Assembly (NCBI GenBank): GCA_963777975.1
Contig: CAVZSO010000003.1
Location: 310,001 to 374,000 of the forward strand
Direction of reading: 5' to 3'
Length of the DNA stretch: 64,000 nt
DNA from: CSP1-4 sp963777975
GTDB taxonomy: Bacteria > Chloroflexota > Limnocylindria > Limnocylindrales > CSP1-4
This document shows positions 9,112 to 18,545 of the stretch, piece by piece (the stretch's first letter is position 1; the number at the start of each line of letters is the position of its first letter). Position numbers and translations under genes: made by a program. Below the pieces are notes generated by a model, which did not search any database, had not been told where the DNA came from, and saw nothing but the letters and a program-made list of their open reading frames with translations.

Positions 9112-9861
9112 ATGACGAATGAGACCTACGCTGGCCGCACCTATCGCGACGTCGCCAAGACCATCGACCACTCCCTCCTGCGCCCGGAGCTGGACGACGC
9201 GTTCGTGGCGGACGGCTGTCGCCTGGCGGCCAGGTACGACGTCGCCTCGGTCTGCGTCAAGCCGGTCGATGTCGTCCGCGCGGCAGCCATCCTGGCCGGC
9301 ACGGACGTCAAGGTCGGCACCGTCATCGGCTTCCCGCACGGCAGCTCGGTCACGGCGACCAAGGTCTTCGAGTCGCAGCGCGCCCTGGCTGACGGCGCCG
9401 TCGAGCTGGACATGGTCATCGACATCGGCGCCCTGCGATCCGGTCGCGATGCCGACGTCCAGGCCGACATCGCGGCGGTCGTCGAGATCGCCCACGCCAC
9501 CGGCGCCATCGTCAAGGTCATCTTCGAGAACGCCTACCTGACCGATGACGAGAAGGTCCGTGCCTGCGTCCTCAGCGAGGCTGCCGGCGCCGACTTCGTC
9601 AAGACCTCGACCGGCTTCGCGCCGAGCGGCGCGACGCACGAGGACCTCGCCCTCATGCGCCGCTCGGTCTCGCCGCACGTCCAGGTCAAGGCGGCCGGAG
9701 GCGTGCGCACGCTGGACGCCCTGCTGGCGGTCATGGACCTCGGGGTGACGCGCGTCGGCGCGACCGCCACGAGCACCATCCTCGACGACTTCCGGGCACG
9801 CGCGGGCGGCGCCGTGCCGGCGCCTGCCGCGGCCGGCTCGGCGACCGATGGTGGCTACTGA
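9112..9861 (+). CDS. deoC: Deoxyribose-phosphate aldolase DeoC
   Basis: DeoC cleaves 2-deoxyribose-5-phosphate to glyceraldehyde-3-phosphate and acetaldehyde. The 249-residue sequence contains the Schiff-base lysine in DFVKTSTGFA, the second active-site lysine in VKAAGGVRT and the Asp of ELDMVIDIGAL. Length and motifs are typical. Within this operon it may instead cleave a deoxy- or keto-sugar phosphate produced by the oxidoreductase and epimerase. That is inference from context. The frame is intact, and the gap to the SIS gene is 2 bases. Confidence 0.92.
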   Translation: MTNETYAGRTYRDVAKTIDHSLLRPELDDAFVADGCRLAARYDVASVCVKPVDVVRAAAILAGTDVKVGTVIGFPHGSSVTATKVFESQRALADGAVELDMVIDIGALRSGRDADVQADIAAVVEIAHATGAIVKVIFENAYLTDDEKVRACVLSEAAGADFVKTSTGFAPSGATHEDLALMRRSVSPHVQVKAAGGVRTLDALLAVMDLGVTRVGATATSTILDDFRARAGGAVPAPAAAGSATDGGY

Positions 9862-9863
9862 CG

Positions 9864-10679
9864 ATGGCCGAGCCCGTGCGCGTCGACGCCAGCGCGAACA
9901 GCGGCGGGCTGCCATGGCTGCCCGAGGCGATCCGCCTCCTCGAACGCCTCGAGACGACCCAGTCGGACGCCATCGAACAGGCCAGCCAATGGTGCGCGGA
10001 GGCTATCGCGTCCGATGGGCTGGTCCATCTCTTCGGCACCGGCCACTCGCGCATCCCGGTCGAGGAGATGTTCCCGCGCTACGGTTCGTACCCTGGCTTC
10101 AACCCCATGGTCGAGCTCTCGATGACCTTCCACACCCAGGTCGTCGGCGCCAACGGCCAGCGGCAGGCGATGTTCATCGAGCGGATGCCTGGCCTGGCCG
10201 AGGTCATCCTCTCCAACTTCGCCTTCGGATCGACCGACGTGATGATGGTCTTCTCGGCCGGCGGACTGTCCGCCGTCCCGGTCGAGATGGCCCGCGGCGC
10301 CCGACGGCGCGGGCTGCGCGTGATCGCGGTGACATCGGTCGCGCAGTCGATGTCCGACGAACCGAACCCGCTGGTCGGCAGCCGGCTGCTCGACGAGGCC
10401 GACCTGGTCATCGACCTGTGCACGCCGCACGCTGATGCGATGATCGAGATCGAGGGCCTCGAGACGCCGGTCGGGCCTGGCTCGTCATTGGCCGCGGTGG
10501 CGATCGTCAATGCCATCAAGGTTCGCACCGCACAGCTGCTGGTGGCGCGCGGGGCGATGCCGCCGGTCATCACGCGCGCGTCGGTCGTCGGTGCCGAACG
10601 CTCGCGCCAGCTGTTCGACGACGCCTATCGCGAGCACGCGCTCCGGATCGCGCGTCGTACCATTGCCACGGAGGAGTGA
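9864..10679 (+). CDS. SIS-domain sugar isomerase/deaminase-like protein
   Basis: The 271-residue protein has one SIS phosphosugar-binding domain: LFGTGHSRIPVEEMF near residues 55-70, then VFSAGGLSAVPVEMARGA and the C-terminal GLETPVGPGSSLAAV. It resembles the uncharacterised SIS family (UPF0309-like) found next to sugar ABC transporters. Relatives include MurQ etherase and GlmS-type isomerases. With NagA and a ROK kinase in the same operon and no nagB visible, it may isomerise or deaminate an amino-sugar phosphate. That role is inferred. Confidence 0.8.
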   Translation: MAEPVRVDASANSGGLPWLPEAIRLLERLETTQSDAIEQASQWCAEAIASDGLVHLFGTGHSRIPVEEMFPRYGSYPGFNPMVELSMTFHTQVVGANGQRQAMFIERMPGLAEVILSNFAFGSTDVMMVFSAGGLSAVPVEMARGARRRGLRVIAVTSVAQSMSDEPNPLVGSRLLDEADLVIDLCTPHADAMIEIEGLETPVGPGSSLAAVAIVNAIKVRTAQLLVARGAMPPVITRASVVGAERSRQLFDDAYREHALRIARRTIATEE

Positions 10680-10793
10680 GCTCCATGGCCTTCACGCGGA
10701 GGAGGTGCGGCCGGTAGCTCGCATCGCTCGGCTCCCCGTGAGGGGGGACTGTCAATGCCTCGACGTGACCAGATCGGCACGGTCGATCGCGAT

Positions 10794-10801
10794 AGGAGGA
10801 G
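10794..10801 (+). promoter_or_regulatory. Strong ribosome binding site of the sugar-binding protein
   Basis: AGGAGGAG lies 5 bases before ATG 10807. It fits high expression of a solute-binding lipoprotein and settles the start, since the reading frame is open much further upstream (to 10510). Confidence 0.7.
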
Positions 10802-10806
10802 AACGA

Positions 10807-11930
10807 ATGCTCGGAACATCCAGTCGAAGACTGCTGGTCGGCCTGGCGGCCGTCGCAGTTCTCGTCGCCGCCTGCGGCACCGCCGGCTCGTCACCGAGCG
10901 CCAGCGGTGGCGCGTCAGGTACGAAGTACAAGATCGGCTTCTCGAACACGGGCGGCACCGGCAACGGCTTCCGCGAGGAGCAGAACTGCACCGCCAAGGC
11001 TGAAGCCCTCTCGTCGGGCGAGGTCTCCGACCTCACGGTCATCACGCACGACGTGAAGCCCGCACAGCAGCTCCAGGACCTGCGTGACCTGATCGCCAAG
11101 GGCGTCGACGCGATCGTCTTCAACCCCAGCGACGCCAAGGCCCTCAACCCAGCGCTGGCCGAGGCCAAGGCCGCCGGCATCAAGTCGGTCGCGGTCGATG
11201 CCTACGTCACCGATCCCGATACCTACAACCTGTACAACAACCAGATCAAGTACGCCGAGCTCGGCGCCAAGTGGCTCTTCGAGCAGCTCGGCGGCAAGGG
11301 CACGGTCTACTACATGCGCGGCATCGCCGGCCACCCGGCCGACACCGACCGCGACACCGGGTTCAAGAACGTGCTCAAGGACTACCCCGACATCAAGGTC
11401 GTCCCGACCGCGGACGGCGTCGCGACCGGATGGGATCCGGCCACCGCCACCAAGCTGGCCAACGAGTTCATCTCCAGCGGCGCCTATGACGAGATCGATG
11501 GCATCTGGACGTCGGGCATCGACTCCGAGGTCGTCGACGCGATCAAGGCATCGGGCAAGAAGTTCGTGCCGATCGTCGGCACCGACCGCGGCTCGTTCAC
11601 CAAGCAGCTCCTCGACTCGACCAACTATCCCGACCTGAAGGGTGCCGCCGTCACCAACACCGCCGCCGTCGGCGGCGCCGGCGTGGCGCTGGCCCTCAAG
11701 CTCCTGAAGGGCGAGGCGGTCACGACCGACCCGTCCGCCACGCAGCCCAACACCGTGCTGCTGGATCCTGTCCTCGCCGACAACCTGACGGACGCAGGGC
11801 AAGGCCGACCCTGGATTCCTGGCAGTCGGTCAAGGGGCTCACCCCGACCTGGCCGCTCGGCCTGGAGATCCCCGGCTGGACGACGTACACGCCTGACCAG
11901 GCGGTCGCCTGCAAGGGCCCGAACGACTAG
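10807..11930 (+). CDS. Sugar ABC transporter substrate-binding lipoprotein (two homopolymer indels)
   Basis: This is a periplasmic-binding-protein type 1 (RbsB/XylF-like) lipoprotein. The signal peptide ends in the lipobox LVAAC (Cys near residue 22), then a Ser/Gly linker and the ligand-binding lobes (YKIGFSNTGG, LIAKGVDAIVFNPSD). Near the C-terminus the frame breaks. Removing one G from GGG (11797-11799) and one C from CCC (11809-11811) restores DAGKADLDSWQSVKGL and the natural stop TAG 11928-11930. The gene leads the transporter genes, and the following hairpin probably raises its expression relative to them. Confidence 0.88.
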
Positions 11931-11951
11931 CCTCCCCACCCGTTGAACGTC

Positions 11952-11983
11952 GCGAGGGGTGCCGCTTCGGCGGCGCCCCTCGC
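11952..11983 (+). terminator. UUCG hairpin between binding-protein gene and ABC genes
   Basis: A 14-bp stem (11952-11965 with 11970-11983, one G-U pair) encloses a TTCG tetraloop, an exceptionally stable RNA hairpin. No T-run follows, so it is more likely a stabilising or partial-attenuation element that keeps the binding-protein mRNA abundant than a full terminator. Confidence 0.65.
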
Positions 11984-12010
11984 CTCACTGCTCGTCAGGT
12001 TCGGGGATCG

Positions 12011-13637
12011 ATGACCCTAACCGCGACCGGCCTCCTGCTCGAGGCCACCGACATCTCCAAGACCTATGGCGCGGTCGTCGCGCTGCGGTCGGCCTCCCTT
12101 GCCGTCGCGCCGGGTGAGGTCCATGCGCTCATGGGCGCCAATGGCGCCGGCAAGAGCACGCTGGTCAAGATCCTGACCGGCGCCGTCCGACCGGACGGCG
12201 GCACGATCGCCGTGCGGGGTCGCGAGCGCACCGTCCACTCGCCGGGCGAGGCGCGTCGGGCTGGCATCGTCTCGGTCTACCAGGAGCCGGCGCTCATCCC
12301 GGACCTGGACATCCGATCCAACCTGCGGCTGACCGAGACGCCGATCGAGCCGTTCCGGCACTGGCTCGCCGAGCTGGGGCTCGTCGACCTCGACCTGTCG
12401 AGCATGGCGCGCCGGCTGCCGCTTGCCTCGCTGCGCATCATCGACCTCGCGCGAGCGCTGGCCATCGAGCCCGACGTCCTGATGCTCGACGAGATGACCG
12501 CGGCCCTGCCCGCCAACCTGACCGAACGCGTGCTCGAGGTCATCGGCGGCCGCCGGGGCGGCGATCGCTCGGTCGATCTTCATCTCCCATCGGATGATCG
12601 AGATCGCCGCAGTCTGCGACCGGGCCACCGTGCTCCGCGAGGGCGAGACCGTCGGCGTCGTCGACGTGAGCGAGGGTTCCGAGGAGCGGATCGTGGAGCT
12701 GATGCTCGGTCAGATCGCCGAGCAGATGCCGGCCAAGGGGGAGCAAGCCGCCTCCCCGACACGGGCCGCAGACGCGACGCCTCGCCTGACCGCTCGAGCA
12801 CTCGCGTCGGGCACCAAGCTGCAGGACGTCTCGTTCGATCTCTATCCGGGCGAGGTGCTGGGGGTCGTGGCCCTCGAGGGTCAGGGCCAGGACGAGCTGT
12901 TCGACATCCTGGCCGGCTCGGACCGCCCGAGCGGCGGTGAGCTGCTCGTGGACGGCACCGCCGTCTCGTTCGGCCATCCAGCGGACGCCATCCGAGCGGG
13001 CGTGGTGTACGTCGCCGCCGACCGCGCCGAAGCCCTGCTGATGCAGCGGTCGGTGCGCGAGAACATCGCCCTGCCGTCGACCGCTCGGATCCGCACGTGG
13101 GGCCCGATCAACCTCGATCGTGAGCGACGCTGGGTCGACACGGCCGTCGCCAGGCTCCAGATCGAGGCTCGCGCCGGAGGCGAGGTCCGCAGGCTCTCGG
13201 GTGGCAACCAGCAGAAGGTGACCATCGCCCGCTGGGTCGCGGGTGGCGTCCAGACGCTGCTCTGCTTCGACCCCACCCGTGGCATCGACATCCGTACCAA
13301 ACAGCAGATCTACGTCCTGCTCCGCGACCTCGCGGAAGCTGGGGCCGCCGTCCTGCTCTACACCTCCGAGCTCAAGGAGATCCAGCTGGCCTGCGATCGG
13401 GCGATCGTCATCTTCGGCGGCCGCGTCGTGGCCGAGATCGGGGCTGCGGATGCCGATGAGGCAGCGCTCCTCCGAGCCGCCTACAACCTCCGGTCGGACG
13501 CCCAGATGCCCGAGGAGGTCGCCGCCGAGGTCGTCGCTGCCGGCGTCGCCGATGCGGGCGGAGGATCGGGCGACACGACCACCGGCGTGTCCGAGACGTC
13601 GCCGGGCCCAGGCTCGGCACCGGACGGCGAGGGATGA
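12011..13637 (+). CDS. RbsA-type sugar ABC ATPase, two ABC domains (one frameshift)
   Basis: The ATP-binding subunit energises sugar uptake. The first cassette has Walker A GANGAGKST and Walker B VLMLDEMTAAL. The second has the degenerate Walker A usual for RbsA/MglA (ALEGQGQDEL) and a good signature RRLSGGNQQK. The frame changes near 12545-12560, in a ggcggccgccgggg stretch just before the conserved IFISHRM segment. Joined, the protein is about 540 residues, longer than typical RbsA because of an acidic/Gly-rich C-terminal tail. The stop overlaps the first permease start (ATGA). Confidence 0.88.
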
Positions 13638-14638
13638 GCGCCGCGGCCGCTCCGGTCGAGGCCAGCCGCGATCGGCGGGCAGATGCCGTTGGCCGATGGG
13701 CTCGGCGCAACGGCTGGACGCTGAGCCTGGTCGGGTTCTTCGTCTTGCTGCTCGTGTTCACCAAGCTCATCCAGCCGAGCTATGGCACTGCCGGGCTGCA
13801 GGGGCTGGCGATCTCGATCTTGCCGCTCGCCCTCGCTGCCGCCGCCCAGGCGGTCGTCGTCATCTCCGGTGGCATCGATCTCTCCGTCGGGTCGGTGATC
13901 GCCCTGACCAGCGTGGTCGCAGCCGTCTTGATGAATGGCCAATCAGAGGCGTTCGGCGTCGGCGCCGTCATCGGCGTGATCCTGCTCGGCATCGTGCTCG
14001 GGGCGATCAACGGCAGCGTCGTGGTCGTCACACGCGTGCCGGACATCGTGGTCACGCTGGCCATGGGCTTCGTCTGGGCGGGCTTCGCGCTGCTCGTCCT
14101 GGAGACGCCAGGAGGCGCCGCGGCGCAGTGGCTCAAGGACCTCATCAATGGGCCGCTGGGCAGCGCGTTGATCCCCAAGGCGGCCATCGTGCTGATCGTG
14201 ATCGTGGCCCTGGTCTGGATCCCGGTCCGACGCTCGAGGCTGGGCCTGTCGATCTACGCCGTCGGAAGCAACCCGCTGGCGGCCTTCCGCAGCGGCGTGT
14301 CGGTCGGCCGCACGAAGGTCGTGGCGTACACCCTGATGGGCCTCTTCGCCGCCCTCGCCGGGCTGAGCGAGATCGCGAGCACCGGTGTCGGCACGCCGGT
14401 TCCCGGGCCGTACACGTTGTTCAGCGTGGCCGCCATCGTGCTCGGCGGCGTGAGCCTGGCCGGCGGCCGGGGCGGCCTCGTCGGGCCGATCGTGGCGGTC
14501 CTCATCCTGTCTCTCATCCGATCCGACATGACGTTCCTGAGCGTCGATACGAACCTCGCGCTCGTCGCCCAGGGGATCATCCTCATCGGCGTGGTCATGG
14601 TCGGCAGCCTCATCCAGCTGCGTCGGAGCCGGGCGTGA
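13634..14638 (+). CDS. Sugar ABC transporter permease (RbsC family), first
   Basis: This is a 334-residue multi-pass membrane protein of the BPD_transp_2 (RbsC/XylH) family. Hydrophobic segments cover most of residues 28-325, and the family hallmark GGIDLSVGSVIAL lies near residue 78. YAVGSNPLAAFRSGV is the conserved cytoplasmic loop touching the ATPase. It overlaps the ATPase upstream (ATGA) and the second permease downstream (GTGA). Two non-identical permeases beside one ATPase suggest a heterodimeric channel. Confidence 0.9.
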   Translation: MSAAAAPVEASRDRRADAVGRWARRNGWTLSLVGFFVLLLVFTKLIQPSYGTAGLQGLAISILPLALAAAAQAVVVISGGIDLSVGSVIALTSVVAAVLMNGQSEAFGVGAVIGVILLGIVLGAINGSVVVVTRVPDIVVTLAMGFVWAGFALLVLETPGGAAAQWLKDLINGPLGSALIPKAAIVLIVIVALVWIPVRRSRLGLSIYAVGSNPLAAFRSGVSVGRTKVVAYTLMGLFAALAGLSEIASTGVGTPVPGPYTLFSVAAIVLGGVSLAGGRGGLVGPIVAVLILSLIRSDMTFLSVDTNLALVAQGIILIGVVMVGSLIQLRRSRA

Positions 14639-15621
14639 GCGCGGTCGCGAGCACCGCTTCCCGGCCCAGCGCAGAGGGCCTGCGCCGTCTGTTCCGGGAC
14701 CGACCCATCGTCCCGCTGCTCGGCATGCTGGCCATCCTGGTCATCCTGTCCCAGCTTGCCCGGCCGGGCATCGTCAGCGCGGAGTGGTCGGGCGTCATCG
14801 TCCAGGCCGCCGTGCCCCTGGCCATCCTTGCCGGCTGCCAGACGCTGACGATGCTGACCGGCGGCATCGACCTCTCGGTCGGTGCGGTGGCGTCGATGGC
14901 CGGCTTCGTCGTGGCCACGTTCGTCCATGGCCAAGGTCTGGGGACCGGTCTGGCGGTCGCCCTGGTGGCCGCGGTGCTCATCGGTCTCGTCAACGGGATC
15001 GGTGTCGGCATCTTTCGCGTGCACCCGCTGATCATGACCCTGGGCATGAGCCTCGTGGTCCTGGGACTGGACAACGCCTGGCAGATCCTGACGCTGCAGA
15101 CGTTCACCGGTGTCGCAGAGGAGCTGCGGACGCTGGGATCCGGGCGAACCCTCGACGTCCTGCCCAACAGCCTGGCGGTCTTCCTGCCCGTGGCCATCCT
15201 CATCCTGCTCAGCCTGCGGCGGACCGGCTTCGGGCGCCTGCTCTATGCGGTCGGCGACAACCCGATCGCCACCCGGCTGTCCGGTGCCCGTGCGTGGCAG
15301 GTCCTCATCCTGCTCTACGTCATCTCGGCGATCCTGGCCGCGGTCGCGGGGCTGCTCATCTCGGGGCTGACCAACGTCGCCAGCGTGCAACTCGCCGACT
15401 CCCTGATCCTGCCCTCGGTGGCAGCCGCGGTCATCGGCGGCACGTCCATCTTCGGTGGCCGCGGCGGCTACGGCGGGACGATCGTGGGCGCGCTGATCCT
15501 GACCGTCCTGTCCTCGCTCCTGTCGTCGCTCGGCTACCCCGAGGCGGTGCGCCAGGTCCTCTTCGGGGCGATCATCGTGGCCGTCGCAGCCGCCTACACC
15601 AGGGTGACCGGCGAGACCTGA
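14635..15621 (+). CDS. Sugar ABC transporter permease (RbsC family), second
   Basis: This is a second RbsC-type permease of 328 residues. Its motifs are GGIDLSVGAVASM, YAVGDNPIATRLSGA and a C-terminal GGTSIFGGRGG. It differs clearly from its neighbour, so it is a paralogue rather than a recent copy. The GTG start overlaps the previous stop (GTGA), and its stop shares one base with the ROK kinase ATG. It probably pairs with the first permease in the membrane. Confidence 0.9.
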   Translation: MSAVASTASRPSAEGLRRLFRDRPIVPLLGMLAILVILSQLARPGIVSAEWSGVIVQAAVPLAILAGCQTLTMLTGGIDLSVGAVASMAGFVVATFVHGQGLGTGLAVALVAAVLIGLVNGIGVGIFRVHPLIMTLGMSLVVLGLDNAWQILTLQTFTGVAEELRTLGSGRTLDVLPNSLAVFLPVAILILLSLRRTGFGRLLYAVGDNPIATRLSGARAWQVLILLYVISAILAAVAGLLISGLTNVASVQLADSLILPSVAAAVIGGTSIFGGRGGYGGTIVGALILTVLSSLLSSLGYPEAVRQVLFGAIIVAVAAAYTRVTGET

Positions 15622-16589
15622 TGGACGCGAGCGGCCGCCCGTCCGTCAGCCGCCATCTGGGCCTCGACCTTGGGGGCACGAACATCAAGTGGGTGGTCGT
15701 CGAGCGCGACGCCGCCGAATGGCGCGTGATCGACCGCGACCAGGTCCCGACGCCGGCGGAGGGCGGGCCGGACGCCGTCGTGGCACGCCTCGCGGATTGT
15801 GGCGCCGAGGCGATCCGCCGTTCGCCGGGCATCACGACGCTGGGGATCGGCATCCCGGGCCTCTATGACCCGCTGGCGGGCACGACCCGCTTCCTGGTCA
15901 ACATCCCCGGAGCCTGGGCGGGGCGTCCGGTGGCGGGGCCGATCGGGGCCGCGCTGGGCCTGCCGGCCTGCCTCATCAACGACGCACGCGCCTTCGGGCT
16001 GGCCGAGCTCCGCCTCGGCGCCGGACGCGGGGCCGGCTCGATGATCGGGCTGGCGCTGGGCACCGGCGTCGGCGGTGTCATCGCCATCGATGGTCACGTC
16101 TACCAGGGCCACGACGGGACCGGCGGCGAGCTCGGCCATCAGACGCTAGACGCCGACGGCCCGATGTGCGGCTGCGGGAACCGCGGCTGCCTGGAGGCCT
16201 TCGCACGGGCCGATCGCATCGCCGCCGCCTGCGGCACGGACACCGCCGAGGCTGCCTTCGAGGCAGCCCGGGCGGCGGACCCGAGGGCCATCGTCGGACT
16301 GGCCTTGGTCGGGCGCTACCTCGGCATCGGCATCGCCAACATGATCGTGGTCGTGACGCCGGACGTGGTCGTCATCGGCGGCGGCATCGCCGCCGCCTTC
16401 GACCTGCTGCGCGGCACCATCGAGGCCGAGCTGCTCCAGCGCGTGCATACGACGGCGCTCGACCGCGTCCGCCTGGTGCCCGCCGAGCTCGGGACGTGGG
16501 CCGGGGCCATCGGCGCGGCCGTTCATGGGGCGGAGGTCGCCGGGAGCCAGGGCAGCGGCACGATCCCCAGCGCCACGGTGGGCCCGTGA
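15621..16589 (+). CDS. ROK-family sugar kinase (possible amino-sugar kinase)
   Basis: The 322-residue ROK protein lacks an N-terminal HTH, so it is a kinase rather than a repressor. Visible motifs are the phosphate-binding GLDLGGTNIKW, the catalytic Asp in CLINDARAFGLAE, GGELGHQ with the conserved zinc/substrate His, and the zinc knuckle CGCGNRGCLEAF. ROK kinases phosphorylate glucose, GlcNAc, ManNAc or related sugars. With a NagA deacetylase and a dre-like operator in the operon, GlcNAc or a similar amino sugar is the likely substrate. Confidence 0.88.
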   Translation: MDASGRPSVSRHLGLDLGGTNIKWVVVERDAAEWRVIDRDQVPTPAEGGPDAVVARLADCGAEAIRRSPGITTLGIGIPGLYDPLAGTTRFLVNIPGAWAGRPVAGPIGAALGLPACLINDARAFGLAELRLGAGRGAGSMIGLALGTGVGGVIAIDGHVYQGHDGTGGELGHQTLDADGPMCGCGNRGCLEAFARADRIAAACGTDTAEAAFEAARAADPRAIVGLALVGRYLGIGIANMIVVVTPDVVVIGGGIAAAFDLLRGTIEAELLQRVHTTALDRVRLVPAELGTWAGAIGAAVHGAEVAGSQGSGTIPSATVGP

Positions 16590-17362
16590 GACTCGAGGCG
16601 GCGGATCTGCCGAAGCACGCGCGCATCGAGCGAGCCCTGCGCGAGCAGGTGGTGCGCGGGCGACCGGGCGATCGGCTGCCTTCCGACACGGAGCTGCGCG
16701 AGGCATACGGGGTCAGCCGGATGACCGCGCGGACCGCGATGCAGCGGCTGGCCGACGAGGGGCTCGTCGAGCGGCGACCCGGCCTCGGCAGCTTCATCGC
16801 TCAGCCCCCAGCCCACCGACGCGCTGACCGCCTGATGACGTTCAGCCGCGAGATGGCGCGTCGCGGTCGGGTCCCGAGCTCGCGCGTCCTGCGGACGATC
16901 GTGCGGCCGTCATCCCAGGACGAGGCCGCCCGACTGGCCGTCGACGGCGGCGAGCCGATCGTCGTCGTGCGTCGCCTGCGCTGCGCCGATGGCGAGCCGA
17001 TCGCCCTGGAAACGGCCCTGCTCGATCGCCGCACGGAAGCGGCCGTGATGCGTGCCGATCTGGCACGGGGCTCGCTCCACGCGGCGCTGACGGCGGCCGG
17101 CTTCAAGCCCCGCCGCGGCACCGGGACGATCACCGCCGAAGCTGCCACGGCCGAAGATGCGGAGCTCCTCGAGGTGCCGGTCGGATCGCCGCTGCTCGTG
17201 GAACGGCGCATCATCGACGACGTCCACGGCCGGCGCCTCGAGTCGACCGAGTCCCGCTACCCGGCCGACCGATACGGGGTCGACGTGCAGTTCGACGTCG
17301 AGCGGCCGGATCCCGGCGCCGCCGCCGCGACCGACGGGCGGCCGATCCGGAGCGGCCGATGA
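16586..17362 (+). CDS. GntR-family (HutC/NagR-like) transcriptional regulator
   Basis: The 258-residue protein has an N-terminal winged helix (RLPSDTELREAYGVSRMTARTAMQRLADEGLV, given as key span near residues 30-62) and a C-terminal UTRA ligand-binding domain ending LESTESRYPADRYGVDVQF. This is the DasR/NagR architecture, in which phosphorylated amino sugars release the protein from DNA. The matching operator core lies ahead of the first gene of this operon (6957-6970). GTG 16586 overlaps the kinase stop, and the stop overlaps the NagA start. The effector is inferred to be an amino-sugar phosphate. Confidence 0.88.
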   Translation: MRLEAADLPKHARIERALREQVVRGRPGDRLPSDTELREAYGVSRMTARTAMQRLADEGLVERRPGLGSFIAQPPAHRRADRLMTFSREMARRGRVPSSRVLRTIVRPSSQDEAARLAVDGGEPIVVVRRLRCADGEPIALETALLDRRTEAAVMRADLARGSLHAALTAAGFKPRRGTGTITAEAATAEDAELLEVPVGSPLLVERRIIDDVHGRRLESTESRYPADRYGVDVQFDVERPDPGAAAATDGRPIRSGR

Positions 17363-18497
17363 CGATGGAGACGGCGACGAACATCAGCGGGCGGCTCGTG
17401 CTCGACGATCGGGTCGTCGGCGGCTCGATCGTCGTCGAGGGCGGGTCGATCGCGGCCGTCACGGTCGACGACGATGCCGGGGAGCGCCCGATCTTCGCGC
17501 CGGGATTCGTGGACCTCCACGTCCACGGCTGGGGCGGCCACGACGCGATGGGCGACCCCGAGCGCGCTCGACGGCATGGCGAGACGGCTCCTGCGCCGCG
17601 GCGTGACCTCGTTCCTGCCGACCGCGGTGACCGCGCCGCTCGAGCAACTGATCGCCTTCGCCGAGCGCGTCCGCCGGTGGCTGCCGGAGGCCCCGGCTGA
17701 CGGCGCCCAGCCGCTGGGCTTCAACCTCGAGGGGCCGTTCCTCGCGGCCGTTCGGCGCGGTGCCCACGATGCGCGCGCACCTGCTGGAGCCCGCGAACGT
17801 GTCGCTGTCGACACTCGAGCCGCTGATCGACGGCCTCCGACTCATGACGGTCGCGCCCGAGCTGCCCGGCGCGACCGAGCTCATCGGCTGGTTCAGCGAT
17901 CGTGGCGTCGTCATCTCGCTCGGTCACTCGGCGGCGACCTTCGAGCAGGCGCATGGCGGCTTCGCGGCCGGCGCGAGATCCACCACGCACCTCTTCAATG
18001 CCATGAGCGGTGTCGACCACCGCGCGCCTGGCGTCGCCGTGGCCGCCCTGCTCCACGACGCGACCTATGTCGAGCTGATCGCCGACGGCATCCATGTCCA
18101 TCCGGCCCTCTGGCCGCTCATCGCCCGGCTCAAGCCGTCTGACCGGCTGATGCTGGTCAGCGACGCCATCACGCTGGCCGGCATGGGCGACGGCCATGGC
18201 CGGCTCGGGGGGCTCGAGGTCGAGGTGGTCGGCCAGCGCGCGACCCTCGCGGGCACATCGACGCTGGCCGGGTCGGTCATCGCCCTGGATACGGCTGTGC
18301 GCAACCTGGTCGCGGCGGGCATCCCATTGCCATCCGCGGTCGCGGCCGCCAGTCGCAACCCGCTCGCCCTGCTAGGCATCGCCGACCGTGGCCGGATCGC
18401 GGTCGGCCAGCGAGCCGATCTCGTGGAGCTCGACACGGAGCTCCGTGTCCGCCGGGTGATGCGCGGCGGCACGTGGTTCGAGAGCGACCTCGACTGA
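17359..18497 (+). CDS. nagA: N-acetylglucosamine-6-phosphate deacetylase NagA (two frameshifts)
   Basis: NagA removes the acetyl group from N-acetyl amino-sugar phosphates. Motifs appear in order over three frames: GFVDLHVHGWGGHD (metal HxH), GVTSFLPTA, GFNLEGPFL (metal Glu), LGHSAA, THLFNAM and LVSDAITLAG (catalytic Asp). Breaks lie near 17560 and 17770. The restored length of about 379 residues is normal. It ends the operon, with the start overlapping the GntR stop (ATGA). It is the best evidence that the operon handles an N-acetylated sugar phosphate. Confidence 0.88.
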
Positions 18498-18545
18498 CGG
18501 CGGGCAGATCCCCGACTGACCGCGGGCGGGCCGAGCGGGGAAGCG

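Noticed and set aside
8002..9915. 637-codon minus-strand frame across epimerase and deoC
   Set aside because: Both plus-strand genes have full active-site motifs. The antisense product has none.
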